A DNA stretch of 62,789 nt from positions 1 through 62,789 of the forward strand of contig VGZO01000024.1 in NCBI GenBank assembly GCA_016872555.1. The letters run 5' to 3'. Positions 1-8,690 of the stretch are shown here, piece by piece. Both the position numbers and the translations under genes were made by a program. Origin of the DNA: Planctomycetota bacterium (lineage in GTDB: Bacteria; Planctomycetota; Planctomycetia; Pirellulales; UBA1268). Position 1 is the stretch's first letter. The number at the start of each line of letters is the position of its first letter. A model generated the notes under the pieces. It ran no database searches. It was given only the letters and a program-made list of their open reading frames with translations, and was not told where the DNA came from.

Positions 1-196
1 CCGCGCTTCGTCGTGCCGCACGCCGCCGCCGGATCGAACGCCGCATGGCAGGTCTCCCTCTTTTCGGGGGAACCTACCGCGCTTGTCCGTCGGCGTCAAA
101 GGGACCGCGGGGGTCGGGGGAGAGGTACTCGTTCAATTGCGACTGTCTTCCGATTCCTGATGTCCTGGAACACCTGGCCTGCCGCTGCCGTGAGCT

Positions 197-358
197 TCAG
201 GAGCGCTCGTCGCGGAGCGATTCGAGCTCGGCGATCGCCTCGAGGTCCTTCGGCCGCCCGGCGGCCCGCTTCAGGGCGATCCCGGCCATGCCGCCGACGA
301 TGATCAGCCGCACGTCGCGTTCGGCCAGCGCGCGGAGGAGGCGGCCGAGGTCGATCAT
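197..358 (-). pseudogene. internally deleted nucleotidyltransferase-like gene remnant
   Basis: A 53-residue frame begins at an ATG whose bases overlap the stop of the upstream gene (ATGA, 355-358) and ends at TGA 197-199. Residues 1-28 read like the start of planctomycete nucleotidyltransferase-fold proteins (a Leu-rich helix, then LIIVGGMAGIA). Residues 29-53 read like the end of the same proteins (LKRAAGRPKDLEAIAELESL). The middle that normally carries the acidic catalytic residues is missing, although the frame stays open. I infer an in-frame deletion of roughly 100 codons, so no catalysis is expected. A genuine small protein is the alternative. The family resemblance is from memory, not a search. 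Confidence 0.55.
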
Positions 359-543
359 CGAGCGTCATCCTCCCGGCCAGCCGCGCCCTTCCGGCGCGCC
401 GCAGCTCCGGCCCGGCGCAGCTCCTCGGCGGCGGCCTGGATCTGCATCAGGTCGCGGAAGCGCTGCTCCGGCGTCTTGGCGAGATTCGCCCGGAGGAGCG
501 AGCGATCGACGTCGCGCTTGTAGATCGCGATGACGTCGTCCAT
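355..543 (-). CDS. small hypothetical protein coupled to a nucleotidyltransferase remnant
   Basis: Sixty-two residues from the internal ATG at 543. An upstream in-frame ATG at 621 would add 26 residues of Pro/Ser-rich sequence. I prefer the inner start because the recognisable part (MDDVIAIYKRDVDRSLLREN-like) begins there, as I recall for small planctomycete proteins encoded just before nucleotidyltransferase-type genes. The body is helical and charged (RDLMQIQAAAEELRRAG) with a basic tail and no signal peptide or membrane segment. Its stop overlaps the next start by four bases, so the pair is probably translated together. Function unknown; it may be the partner of a toxin/antitoxin-like nucleotidyltransferase pair, but nothing here proves that. 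Confidence 0.6.
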   Translation of the reverse strand: MDDVIAIYKRDVDRSLLRANLAKTPEQRFRDLMQIQAAAEELRRAGAAARRKGAAGREDDAR

Positions 544-827
544 CGAATCGTGCCCCGAGGGCGCGGGAGCCGCGGGGGAGTCGTGGGGCTCGGGCATCGG
601 TGGGCGGCGACGAGTGTCCATGAGCGAGCCACAGGATCTTACCCTGGCAGGGGCTCCGTCGATGGCGATCGTCGAATGCGTCGAAGGCGATGACGAGATC
701 GGCGTCGTCGGTCGCCCGGGGCGTGCCGGAGAGGTTCGCCGACAGCGCCCCGGCGGGCGAGACCAGGGGGCGGTCGCGCGGAGTGGCGAGAGGGAACGCT
801 GATCGGCAACTCACCGCCGACGGAGCC

Positions 828-3800
828 CTACCACCCCATCCGCGCCGCGAAGATGTCGGCCTCGGCACGCCCCCACACGCGCGCGGTGCCGTCGTCGCTC
901 ACCGACAACAGCCACGTGCCGTCGGGCGCGAAGGCGACCGACTTGACCCGCGCGCCGCGGCCGCGGAGGACGACCAATTGATCCCCCTTCGACCGGTCCC
1001 AGAGACGCACCGTGCCATCCGCCGACCCGGTCGCCAGCCGGTCTCCCAGGGGTGACTCGGCCACGCTCAGCACCTGGTTGTCGAGGCCGCCACGGCTGTC
1101 GACCGGCTCGCCGCTCGGGACCTTCCAGACGCGGACGTGGTTGTCTTCTCCCGCCGACAGCAGATGCTTGCCGTCGGCCGAGAACCCCAACTCGGTAATC
1201 GAGCCTTTGTGGCCGGCGCAGGTGGCGACCACCGCGGCATCACGGGGGTCTACCAGCGCGACCGTGCCGCCGCGCTCGGCGCCCGTGGCCAGCAAGCGAC
1301 CGTCCGGCGACAGCGCCAGTCGCGACACCCTCTCCTTCGCGCCGCCGACATCGGCCAGCCGCTCCCCCGTCTCGAGCGCGAACGTGGCAGCCCCGCCGCC
1401 GCCATACGAGAGCGCGATGATTCCCGGCGAGCCGTGATCGCCAGTCGTGCTCGGCCGCGGCACAGCGACGGCCAGGGCCGCCACCGCACCAGGGCCGGCG
1501 GCGGTCGCCGCGAGCGACCCTCCCGTATGGAGGAGCGTCACCCGCGCGATGCCATCGGCACCGGCCGACACACAGCGCCCGTCGGCAAGCAACACCAGCG
1601 CCCGCACGCCCCCGCGATGCTCGGCCACAAGGCCGCGCGGGGCGAGGCCCGGCAGCGCGTGCACCCGCACGCAGCCGTCGATACCTGCAGACACAAGCGC
1701 GCCGCCGTCGGCGGAGATCGCCAGCGCCGTGACCGCGCCGTCGTGCGCCGTCACCACGCTTCGGCGTTCGAGCGAGCGGGCGTCGAACACGATCAGCTCG
1801 CCAGCCTCGGTGCCGCAGGCGATCGCCGTGCCATCGGCCGCCACGACCGCGATGGTGATCGGGCTGTCGGCGGCGAGCACGGTCGCGGGGCTATCGGACG
1901 CGGGCCACAGCCGCAGGGTTTTACCGTTGCACGAAGAGGCGAGCCACTTTCCGTCGGGGCTGAAGGCGAGCGACGAAATGGCGTCGGCATGGCCGCGGAA
2001 GACGCGGATCTCCCGGCCGGTTTCGACGTCCCACAGATGGATCAACCGGTGGCGGTCATGGCTCGCGGTCGCCAGCCGGCGGCCATCGGGGCTCCACACC
2101 AGCGACGATACGAGCCGGCCATGTCCCTCGAGCCGGGCGACGACGCGGTCGAGATCCGCCGCAGCGCGGATCGTGGCGATCCCGCGCTCGTCGCCCACGG
2201 CGAGCAGGGAACCGTCGGGGTTGAACGCGAGGGCGCGGATCGGGTCGGCGGTCTCACGGACACTCTCCACGATCTGGCCGGTGACGACGTCCCAGAGCAA
2301 GACGCCGCCGCGGACATCGCCGGCGGCGACGCGGGTGCCGTCGGGACTGATCGCGGCGCAGCGAAACGGCTTGGGATACGTCACGAACAGCTTGTGGAGG
2401 CGCTCGGCCGTCGTGGCGTCGCGGATCTGGACCGTGCCGTCCATCCCGGCGGTGACGACCCGCGAGCCGTCGGGGGAATAAGCGAGGAAGCTCACGGCGC
2501 CACCATGGCGGGCCTCCCGGCCGATCCGCTGCCCCGTGACGGCATCGACGAGCACCACCGTGCCATCGGACGCGGTGGCGGCGATCTGCCCGCCGTCGGG
2601 GCGGAAGGCGACGTGGTCCCAGCGTGCGACGGGCACCTCTGCGGCGGTGACGACCCGCCGGGAGTCGGTCTCCCAGACATGGATCCCGTCGGCCGACGCG
2701 GTCGCCAGGCGCGTCGAGTCGGGGCTGAAGGCGACGTCATAGACCGCTGCCGTGCCCGACTCGAGGCGGCTTGCGAAGCGGGGATCCTCGAGCGCGACGA
2801 CAAACGCCGCATTGCCGGTACTCGCCGCGGCGAGAAACCGGCCATCGGGGCTCCAGGAGACGCGGGAGGGTTTGCCGTCGAGAAGCCCCCCCGGGGTCAG
2901 CACGGCCTGATCGATCGCCGGCCACAGGCAGCGCATTTCGAGCGGCACGCCCGGCACTTCGCTCCCACGGCGACCGGCCGGATCGATGCCGATGCCGCGC
3001 AGCGTGTCGTCGAAGCTGTCCATCGCCGCGGCCACGCTCGGCCCGTCGACGAGGTCGGCGAGCCGGTAGAGATTGGCGACGTACAGCTCGCGGCGGGCCG
3101 CGAGCGTCTCGCGGTTGGCGATGCCGAGGCGCGCTTCCGCGAGGGCGAGCGCGGCGTGTTCGGCGCGTCGGGCCCGCTCCGACCGCAGCGCGAAACCTGT
3201 CACCCCGACGATCGCTACCGTCAGCGACACAAACGCGATCCCCAGCGCCGTGGCGGCGAGCGTGTGGCGGCGGGCAAATCGCTGCAGGGCGTCGATCGCC
3301 CGCGGCGGGCTGGCGTGGATCGGTTCGCCGGCGAGATGCCGCCCGAGGTCGGCGGCAAATTCCAGCGCGCTGGAGTAGCGCTTGGCAGGATCCTTCTGCA
3401 GGCAGGTGGTGACGATCGTGGAGACGTCGCGCGGGACGCGCCGGTCGAGCCGGTGGAGCGGCGCGGGGAGCGCGGTCTCGACGAGGGCAGCAGCTTCGAA
3501 CAGTCCCCTGTCGCGCACGTCGTACGGCGGCCGGCCGGCGAGCAGCTCGTGGAGGATCACGCCGAGGGAGTAGACGTCGCCACGCGTGTCGACTCCCTCG
3601 GGCGCGCCGCGGATCTGCTCCGGGCTCATGTACTGCACGGTGCCGATCACCCGGCCGGCGATCGTGGCCTCGTGGCGTGGCGACACCGGCAGGCCGATCG
3701 CCCGGCCCCAGCCGAAGTCGATCACCCGCGGGAGGCCGTCGGCGCCGACGAGAAGATTGGCCGGCTTGAGGTCGCGGTGGATCACGCCGCGCGCGTGGGC

Positions 3801-4487
3801 GGCACCGACGGCGGTGGCGACGAGGTGAAACAGCTCGAGCCGCTGCCGGAGCGACAGCCCCGCGGCGGCGGCATGGGCGGTGATCGATCGGGCGTCGGTG
3901 ACGTGGTCCATCACCAGGTAGGGGAGCTTCCGGCCGTCGCGGTCGATCGTGCCGGCGCGGATGACCCGGGCGATGCCGGGGTGGTCGAGGCAGGCCAGCA
4001 GGTCGGCCTCGCGCTCGAAGCGGCGCACCAGTTCGCGCGACGCCACGTCGGCGCGCATCACCTTCACGGCCACCAGCCGCGCCGGCCAGTCTTCGTGCCC
4101 TTCGTAGACGATGCCGAAGCTCCCCGCACCGATCCGGCGGACGAGCACGATCGGGCCGATGGCCGTGCCGACCAGGTCGTCGTCGTCCTCGTCGGCGAGG
4201 TCGTCGTCAAAGGCGCCGTCGGCGGCGAACGCGGCGGCCAGTTCCGGAATCCGCTCCGGGAGCGGGGTGGCGAACGCGCCGCCGCCGCGGCGCTCGAGGC
4301 AGCGCCGCACCAGGTCGCCGATCCGTGCTTCACGCGCGCGGTCGCCGCCGCAGGCCGCGGCGAGAAACGGGCCGAGGCCAGCCGGATCGGCCCGCACCGC
4401 CTCGATCGCGGCCTCGAAGATCTCGGCGTCGTCGGGCAGCGGCCGCGCGGGATCGGGCGCGTGCGGCGAGGCAGGATCGGCGTCCAT
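828..4487 (-). CDS. membrane-anchored Ser/Thr protein kinase with C-terminal WD40 repeats
   Basis: A 1219-residue Hanks-type kinase. The kinase domain spans about residues 110-390: glycine loop GAGSFGIVYEG (120-130), VAVK lysine 142, HRDLKPAN with Asp239, DFG 257-259, and an SPE in place of APE near 288. All catalytic residues are present, so it should be active. A single membrane helix follows (about 409-433), then a short linker and a long run of WD40 blades (about 520 to the C-terminus; recurring FSPDG..LATAS and V..WD motifs). The cytoplasmic N-terminal kinase and extracytoplasmic propeller suit signal sensing. I chose ATG 4487 because it lies 5 bp after the sigma-factor stop; a longer open frame upstream overlaps that gene and is low-complexity. 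Its partner is the ECF sigma factor just upstream, a known planctomycete pairing. Confidence 0.93.
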   Translation of the reverse strand: MDADPASPHAPDPARPLPDDAEIFEAAIEAVRADPAGLGPFLAAACGGDRAREARIGDLVRRCLERRGGGAFATPLPERIPELAAAFAADGAFDDDLADEDDDDLVGTAIGPIVLVRRIGAGSFGIVYEGHEDWPARLVAVKVMRADVASRELVRRFEREADLLACLDHPGIARVIRAGTIDRDGRKLPYLVMDHVTDARSITAHAAAAGLSLRQRLELFHLVATAVGAAHARGVIHRDLKPANLLVGADGLPRVIDFGWGRAIGLPVSPRHEATIAGRVIGTVQYMSPEQIRGAPEGVDTRGDVYSLGVILHELLAGRPPYDVRDRGLFEAAALVETALPAPLHRLDRRVPRDVSTIVTTCLQKDPAKRYSSALEFAADLGRHLAGEPIHASPPRAIDALQRFARRHTLAATALGIAFVSLTVAIVGVTGFALRSERARRAEHAALALAEARLGIANRETLAARRELYVANLYRLADLVDGPSVAAAMDSFDDTLRGIGIDPAGRRGSEVPGVPLEMRCLWPAIDQAVLTPGGLLDGKPSRVSWSPDGRFLAAASTGNAAFVVALEDPRFASRLESGTAAVYDVAFSPDSTRLATASADGIHVWETDSRRVVTAAEVPVARWDHVAFRPDGGQIAATASDGTVVLVDAVTGQRIGREARHGGAVSFLAYSPDGSRVVTAGMDGTVQIRDATTAERLHKLFVTYPKPFRCAAISPDGTRVAAGDVRGGVLLWDVVTGQIVESVRETADPIRALAFNPDGSLLAVGDERGIATIRAAADLDRVVARLEGHGRLVSSLVWSPDGRRLATASHDRHRLIHLWDVETGREIRVFRGHADAISSLAFSPDGKWLASSCNGKTLRLWPASDSPATVLAADSPITIAVVAADGTAIACGTEAGELIVFDARSLERRSVVTAHDGAVTALAISADGGALVSAGIDGCVRVHALPGLAPRGLVAEHRGGVRALVLLADGRCVSAGADGIARVTLLHTGGSLAATAAGPGAVAALAVAVPRPSTTGDHGSPGIIALSYGGGGAATFALETGERLADVGGAKERVSRLALSPDGRLLATGAERGGTVALVDPRDAAVVATCAGHKGSITELGFSADGKHLLSAGEDNHVRVWKVPSGEPVDSRGGLDNQVLSVAESPLGDRLATGSADGTVRLWDRSKGDQLVVLRGRGARVKSVAFAPDGTWLLSVSDDGTARVWGRAEADIFAARMGW

Positions 4488-4492
4488 GGCCG

Positions 4493-5089
4493 CTACCGCG
4501 GGTGCCGCCGCGCCTCCGTGGTGCGCGAATCGTCGGGAAATCCGGGGCCGTCCAATTCCCGGGCCAACCATTCGCAGGCGTAGTCCCAGCGCCGGTCGAC
4601 GGTCCGCGGCGCCAGCCCGAGCGCCGCCGCCGTCTCGCGCACGGTCAGCCGGCAGTAGTGGCGCAGCTCGAACACCAACGCCGCGCTCGGGCTCGACGCC
4701 GCGAGGTGGTCGAGGAGGTCGTCGATCACCAGCGCCTCGGCCCACGGGTCGTCGGCCGCCACTTCCCCCAGCGCGATGTCGTGCCGCGTCAGCCCGCCTC
4801 CGGCGCGCTCCGACCGCCGCTTCCGGGCGGCATCGACGAGCAGCCGGCGCATCGTCCGCGACGCGGCTGCGACGAAATGCCCCGGGCAGTCCCAGGAAGT
4901 GCCTCCGCTGTCGCGGAGGAGCCGCTCGACCGCCTCGTGCGTGAGCACGGTCGGCTGCCAGGAATGGGCGTGGCGCTCGGCCGCCAGCCGCCGCCGGGCG
5001 ATCGCCCGCAGTTCACGGTAGAGGAGCGTGACCAGCGCCGGCGTGTCGAGGGACGCCGGCGCCGTCCGTGGATCGTCGACCGTCGCCAT
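4493..5089 (-). CDS. ECF-type RNA polymerase sigma factor
   Basis: A 198-residue sigma-70 family factor of the extracytoplasmic-function type. Region 2 is visible in LLYRELRAIARRRLAAER and the following QPTVLTHEAVERLL. Region 4 is a helix-turn-helix near the end (LTVRETAAALGLAPRTVDRR). This spacing resembles the planctomycete/acidobacterial ECF group often called TIGR02999. The start at ATG 5089 gives the normal family length; 85 extra residues available upstream do not look like protein. No anti-sigma gene is adjacent. The WD40 Ser/Thr kinase begins 5 bp downstream on the same strand, which suggests control by phosphorylation (inference from the known linkage). Confidence 0.93.
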   Translation of the reverse strand: MATVDDPRTAPASLDTPALVTLLYRELRAIARRRLAAERHAHSWQPTVLTHEAVERLLRDSGGTSWDCPGHFVAAASRTMRRLLVDAARKRRSERAGGGLTRHDIALGEVAADDPWAEALVIDDLLDHLAASSPSAALVFELRHYCRLTVRETAAALGLAPRTVDRRWDYACEWLARELDGPGFPDDSRTTEARRHPR

Positions 5090-5412
5090 CCTGGAATGCC
5101 CCCGGCACACGGGCGGGGGCTCGGGACGCAGTCGGCGCGTCACGGTGGCCGCCGGGTGCTGATCAGCCCCCGATCTCTCCGACGGCCTCCGCAGTTTACA
5201 CCCCCGTCCAGGTGACCCCACGAATCGCACCGGAATCGCCCAGAAGAAGGGTTTTTTGGCGGAAAACCGACACCCCTTCGACGGCGGGGGTGAACCTTGC
5301 GAAAAAGCCCGCCAGACCCGTGGCGTCTTTTCGCTCCGTTTCACGCCATAACCATGAGAGGAACCGCAGTGTGGGTCCTCTCCGACGCGGGGCGTGGCAT
5401 GGAGGGACGACG
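5090..5412. other. divergent intergenic region
   Basis: This is the spacer between the minus-strand sigma-factor gene and the plus-strand hypothetical gene, so it must hold divergent promoters. I see no convincing -35/-10 pair on either strand. Short A and T runs (near 5251 and 5302) stand out from the GC-rich surroundings. A GGAGGGA ribosome binding site at 5401-5407 belongs to the next gene. Confidence 0.5.
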
Positions 5413-5853
5413 ATGGAGCGCGGCGCGATCGACGAGCCGGACACCCTTCCGGTGACCGTGGAATTCGTCCGCGACCGGATCGCGGACGGGAGCATGGTGC
5501 TGACCGACACGTGCGTTGTGTGCGGGCGACCGACCTGGGAAACGGTCTGGTTCCACCTCGAGTGCGACCGGGCGACGACGGTGGAACCGCCGCGGCGGGC
5601 TCGGCAGCGCTCGTGGCTCGGTCGGCTGGCGGCAGTGATCGTCGGCCATGATGGCGCGGTCATCGAGCCACCGCGTTTCGGGATCGAGTGGATCCCGCTC
5701 GAGGTTCCGCTGAACATCCACCCCCTCTGCCGTGACGATCAGTTGTGGAACCGCAGCGAGCACTCGCTGCGGATGCTGTTGCGCGTCGTGCCCCTGTACA
5801 GCGACCTGCTGGCCCATCACCCGCGGACACGTGTCCGCGTGGTCGGATCCTGA
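5413..5853 (+). CDS. hypothetical protein with CxxC and HxxxC elements
   Basis: A 146-residue soluble protein with no signal peptide. The start at ATG 5413 is set by GGAGGGA at 5401-5407, five bases upstream. Near residue 37 it has CVVC, followed about 16 residues later by FHLECD, a spacing that could bind one zinc ion. A second IHPLC lies further on. The C-terminus ends in basic/hydrophobic strands (RMLLRVVPLYSDLL). I do not recognise a family. It stands alone between a divergent sigma-factor gene and a small transporter gene 190 bp downstream, so the context does not help. Confidence 0.7.
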   Translation: MERGAIDEPDTLPVTVEFVRDRIADGSMVLTDTCVVCGRPTWETVWFHLECDRATTVEPPRRARQRSWLGRLAAVIVGHDGAVIEPPRFGIEWIPLEVPLNIHPLCRDDQLWNRSEHSLRMLLRVVPLYSDLLAHHPRTRVRVVGS

Positions 5854-5920
5854 GGTCGCCCCGCGGCCGGCGGCGCATGGCTTCGCCGCAGCGGCGCGTA
5901 GCGGATAGGCTTTGGTGGGC

Positions 5921-5936
5921 GGGGGCGATCGCCCCC
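5921..5936. repeat. 16-bp perfect GC palindrome
   Basis: Five G, CGATCG, five C: a perfect self-complementary sequence in the spacer between the genes ending at 5853 and starting at 6041. It could form a hairpin or serve as a protein site. No T-run follows, so it is not a classical terminator. Confidence 0.4.
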
Positions 5937-6040
5937 TGCCATCGAGGAAGGCCATCCGCGCCCCCGCTCGCGCTGCGGCGTCCGGCGGACATCCGTGACC
6001 CCCGGTCTTCACGGCGCCCGAACGCCCTTAGGAAGGTGCC

Positions 6041-6487
6041 ATGCCATCCATCGGCCCGTGGTTCGTGTTTGCAGTGGCCGCATCGATCCTGTGGGGGCTG
6101 AATTACGTCCTTACCGAGCGGCTCCTGAAGACCGTGTCGACCGCCACGGTGCTCCTGGCCGCGGCCCTCGGTGGGCTCGTCGTCTCGCTGACGATGGGGT
6201 GCCTGGGCGGCGGCTTCCGCCGCGACCTGGCGCTCCTCGCCGCCGGCGGCCGGGAGGCATGGTGGCTGGCGGCGAGCGTCAGTGTTTATCTCACCGCCAA
6301 CCTCTGCATCCTGGCGAGCGTGCGCGGAAGCAATGCCACGCTCGCGGCCGTGGTGGAGACGACGTATCCGCTGTTCACCGTGATCTTCGCCTGGGTGCTG
6401 TTCCGCGAGACGCAGGCGACGCCGGGCACGTTCGCCGGGGCGGTGCTGATCATCGCCGGCGTGGCCTGCGTGCTGCTCGGCCGCTGA
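6041..6487 (+). CDS. EamA/DMT-type small membrane transporter
   Basis: A 148-residue, almost wholly hydrophobic protein with about five membrane helices. It opens with FAVAASILWGLNYVLTERLL, typical of the first helix of the drug/metabolite transporter (EamA) family, and ends with TPGTFAGAVLIIAGVACVLL, the usual last helix. The VVETTYPLFTVIFAWVLFRE segment is the conserved EamA core. Full-size members have two such halves (about 300 residues), so this is a single-repeat version that would have to act as a dimer. The start is supported by AGGAAGG about 6 bp before the ATG. Substrate unknown. Confidence 0.85.
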   Translation: MPSIGPWFVFAVAASILWGLNYVLTERLLKTVSTATVLLAAALGGLVVSLTMGCLGGGFRRDLALLAAGGREAWWLAASVSVYLTANLCILASVRGSNATLAAVVETTYPLFTVIFAWVLFRETQATPGTFAGAVLIIAGVACVLLGR

Positions 6488-6790
6488 ACGCAGTCGGTGT
6501 CTCCCGGGTGGCGAGGCTCGTCGTGCCGTTTGGAGAGTCCGAGCGGTGCACCGCGGAGTTGACCTGTCAGGGGGGGTCTCCGCCGGAACCTCCTTCGGCA
6601 CCCCTCGCTGTGGTGGCGCGGCAATCATCGTGGCGTGAATCACGAACCGATTCCGCATGTTCATCTGGGAGGTCGGTTGGCTTGGCAGACTCGATCGCCA
6701 GCCGCGCAAGGGTGGCGTCATTTGGCCGATCGTGGCCAGTGGGCCGCACTCCACGATCGACCCGCTGCCTTCCCGAGGAGAGGAATAGCC
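6488..6790. other. intergenic leader of the thioredoxin-fold gene
   Basis: No gene is supported here. It contains a roughly 40-bp segment (6629-6668) that is repeated in diverged form upstream of the next gene (8588-8628), and a strong GAGGAGAGGAA ribosome binding site just before the ATG at 6791. No clear promoter was seen. Confidence 0.5.
6629..6668 (+). repeat. diverged leader repeat, copy A
   Basis: Reads CGTGGCGTGAATCACGAACC and then GATTCCGCATG-TTCAT. It matches 8588-8628 at roughly four bases in five with one 2-base gap. Both copies lie in the leader of an exported-protein gene: copy A 123 bp before 6791 and copy B 63 bp before 8691. Confidence 0.45.
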
Positions 6791-8344
6791 ATGCGTTACA
6801 CGCTGGATCGGCTCGTCGGACGTTCACTGTTCACATGGTCGCTTCTCGCGGCGCTCGGTGCAGCCGTCTCACTTTCCATGGGCGCGGAGCCCGCGGGGCT
6901 GCCCTGGGAGGCAAACCTCGAGAGCGCCCGCTCCAAGGCCGCGAAGCAAGCGCAGCCGATGTTCGTGATGATGAGTGCGCCCTGGTGCGGGTTCTGTACG
7001 TCATTCGAGGCCAATACGTTGCCCCATCCGGAGATTCGCGGGGCGCTTCGTGACTTCGTCTGGGTCAAGGCCGTCGAAGACAAGGCGATCGAGGGCAAAT
7101 ACGGGTGCGGCGGCTATCCGACGATGGTCCTTGTCGATTCGACGGGCGATCGGATCCTCGGTAGCACCGCGGGCGGACAGGGCGTCGGTCCGTTCCTGAG
7201 ATTCGTCATCGAAACGCGCCGCGACGCTGGTTTGCCGTTGTCTCCGCGTCTGGAGAAGCTGGCGGATAAGGCCTTCACTCTGGATCGAGGGTTGATCGCG
7301 GAACTGGCCGGGAACGGTGACGTGGCGGGGATCAAGAAGCACTTGCTGCCCGCCGACGCCGATGTCCTGTGGGACACGAACTTCATGATCGGCAAGCTCG
7401 TGATTCCGTCGGGTGTCCGCATGGACCAAGTGATCATCGAAGGGATGATCGGTCGGGTTGTCGTTCCCGACTCCGGAGTGTTCGTCACCGCGGCTCCACG
7501 GTCGTCGGGGAAGGTCCGCGTGCGGATCGGCGCGCCGGGCTGCCTGGGCCTCGACCAGAACGTCTTGATTCCCATGGGGAAGGTGACAACTTCCAAAACT
7601 TTTTCGTTGAGGAAACTGACCGCGCGGGATGCGATCCGTGTCGGCGGGAGGGTGTCGCTCCCGGACGGCCGGCCTGCCGCAAAGGCGATCGTGCGGATCT
7701 GCGACTGGGACGCCGTCATTGCCAACGACGAAGGTGAGTATCGCTTCGACGCCGTCTCACCAGGCACGTTCCTCGTCCGCGCCGAGTGTCCCGGGGCGGA
7801 ATACCACCAACCACACGACATTGGCGGGCAGAAACTACAGCGGCTCGACATCGTCCTGAAGCCTGTCGCGACCGTCGGGATCAAATGGGCGGTGCAGACG
7901 GAGCCGGGCTCGCGGAAACTCGTCGGCCATGGCGTGGAGGTGGGAAGCGCCTACTTCAGCGTCGCACACAGTCGGTTTTCGCTTGACCGAGGGGCCGAGG
8001 TCCGTGGTTTCTGGGGAAGCGATCTGATGCTCGAGGATCCAGGTCCGGCTTCCGCGGTCCGGGCGGGAGGAATGCGTGCTGGCGGGCAAACGGCCGCCGA
8101 CGGGAGCGGACCGATGTTTGCCTTGGTCGATGTGGCAGAGCATCCGACCGGTCTGCACGAGGAGTCGGTCGGATTCGACTCTCTGGTCGAGGTGAGCGAC
8201 GACGCCGAACGCGACCCGCAACGCTATTTCACGAAGCTTCGCGGAAAACCGGTCGCAGCGGGACAGGTGTTCACGGTGCGGTGTGTCGGGAAGGATCGGT
8301 ACGCGAAGATCGAGATCCTGAGCCTCGATCCGCCGGTTCGGTGA
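6791..8344 (+). CDS. exported thioredoxin-fold protein with carboxypeptidase-regulatory-like domain
   Basis: A 517-residue protein. Residues 1-31 form a signal peptide (basic start, LLAALGAAVSLSMGA). A thioredoxin-like domain follows (about 35-150) with CGFC at 66-69 in the expected place (MMSAPWCGFC) and GYPTMVLVD for the cis-Pro strand. Residues 282-350 resemble a carboxypeptidase-regulatory beta-sandwich (VGGRVSLPDGRPAAKAIVRI ... DEGEYRFDAVSPGTFLVRA). The remaining parts are unrecognised. The CxxC suggests disulfide or thiol chemistry outside the cytoplasm. ATG 6791 is chosen because GAGGAGAGGAA lies just upstream and the signal peptide starts there; an upstream in-frame ATG at 6635 adds unlikely sequence. 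Confidence 0.85.
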   Translation: MRYTLDRLVGRSLFTWSLLAALGAAVSLSMGAEPAGLPWEANLESARSKAAKQAQPMFVMMSAPWCGFCTSFEANTLPHPEIRGALRDFVWVKAVEDKAIEGKYGCGGYPTMVLVDSTGDRILGSTAGGQGVGPFLRFVIETRRDAGLPLSPRLEKLADKAFTLDRGLIAELAGNGDVAGIKKHLLPADADVLWDTNFMIGKLVIPSGVRMDQVIIEGMIGRVVVPDSGVFVTAAPRSSGKVRVRIGAPGCLGLDQNVLIPMGKVTTSKTFSLRKLTARDAIRVGGRVSLPDGRPAAKAIVRICDWDAVIANDEGEYRFDAVSPGTFLVRAECPGAEYHQPHDIGGQKLQRLDIVLKPVATVGIKWAVQTEPGSRKLVGHGVEVGSAYFSVAHSRFSLDRGAEVRGFWGSDLMLEDPGPASAVRAGGMRAGGQTAADGSGPMFALVDVAEHPTGLHEESVGFDSLVEVSDDAERDPQRYFTKLRGKPVAAGQVFTVRCVGKDRYAKIEILSLDPPVR

Positions 8345-8690
8345 TCGTCCTGTCGGGCAGTCGGCATCCAGGTTGCACGATCAGCCCTCGGGCTGAGGCC
8401 GAACGGGAGATCGCACTGGAGTGGCGAAACGCTCCCCCACCACGGCACGTGTTCGCGGCCCCCGCTCCGTGACGACGTCGTTCGCTGGGCCAGTCAGCGA
8501 TGCCGTCGGTCCCGACACGCCGACGGAGGGGCGCTGAAAGCCGATTTTCTTTTTGCCAGGTACCCTCCCGAGGGGGGCGTGGCATTGCGTGGCGTGATCG
8601 GCGAACGGATTCCGCATGAGTTCATGTGAGGACCGAGCGATCGCAGTGTTGAGAGAACCCGTGACACCCGGATCGGGAAGGAGTGGGCGG
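8345..8690. other. intergenic leader of the vWA-like gene
   Basis: No gene supported. A 6-bp stem with a CTCG loop (8381-8396) lies just after the upstream stop but lacks a T-run. Copy B of the leader repeat is at 8588-8628. An AAGGAG ribosome binding site (about 8677-8682) precedes ATG 8691. Confidence 0.5.
8588..8628 (+). repeat. diverged leader repeat, copy B
   Basis: Partner of 6629-6668, sharing CGTGGCGTGA, CGAAC and GATTCCGCATG blocks in the same order and on the same strand. An ATG at 8616 lies inside it and is in frame with the downstream gene, but the better ribosome binding site is at the later ATG. Confidence 0.45.

Noticed and set aside
1-196. Small plus-strand frames at the left edge
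   Set aside because: Arg/Ser-rich, overlapping each other in different frames, with no ribosome binding site or recognisable sequence.
622-827. Minus-strand frame between the kinase and the small coupled gene
   Set aside because: It is open only because of GC bias and runs through the small gene in another frame.
1137-4583. A 1148-residue open frame antisense to the WD40 kinase
   Set aside because: GC-rich shadow of the kinase frame; Arg/Asp/Gly-rich with no motifs.
8381-8396. Hairpin TCAGCC/GGCTGA after the thioredoxin-fold gene as a terminator
   Set aside because: No T-run follows; kept only as a note in the gap entry.
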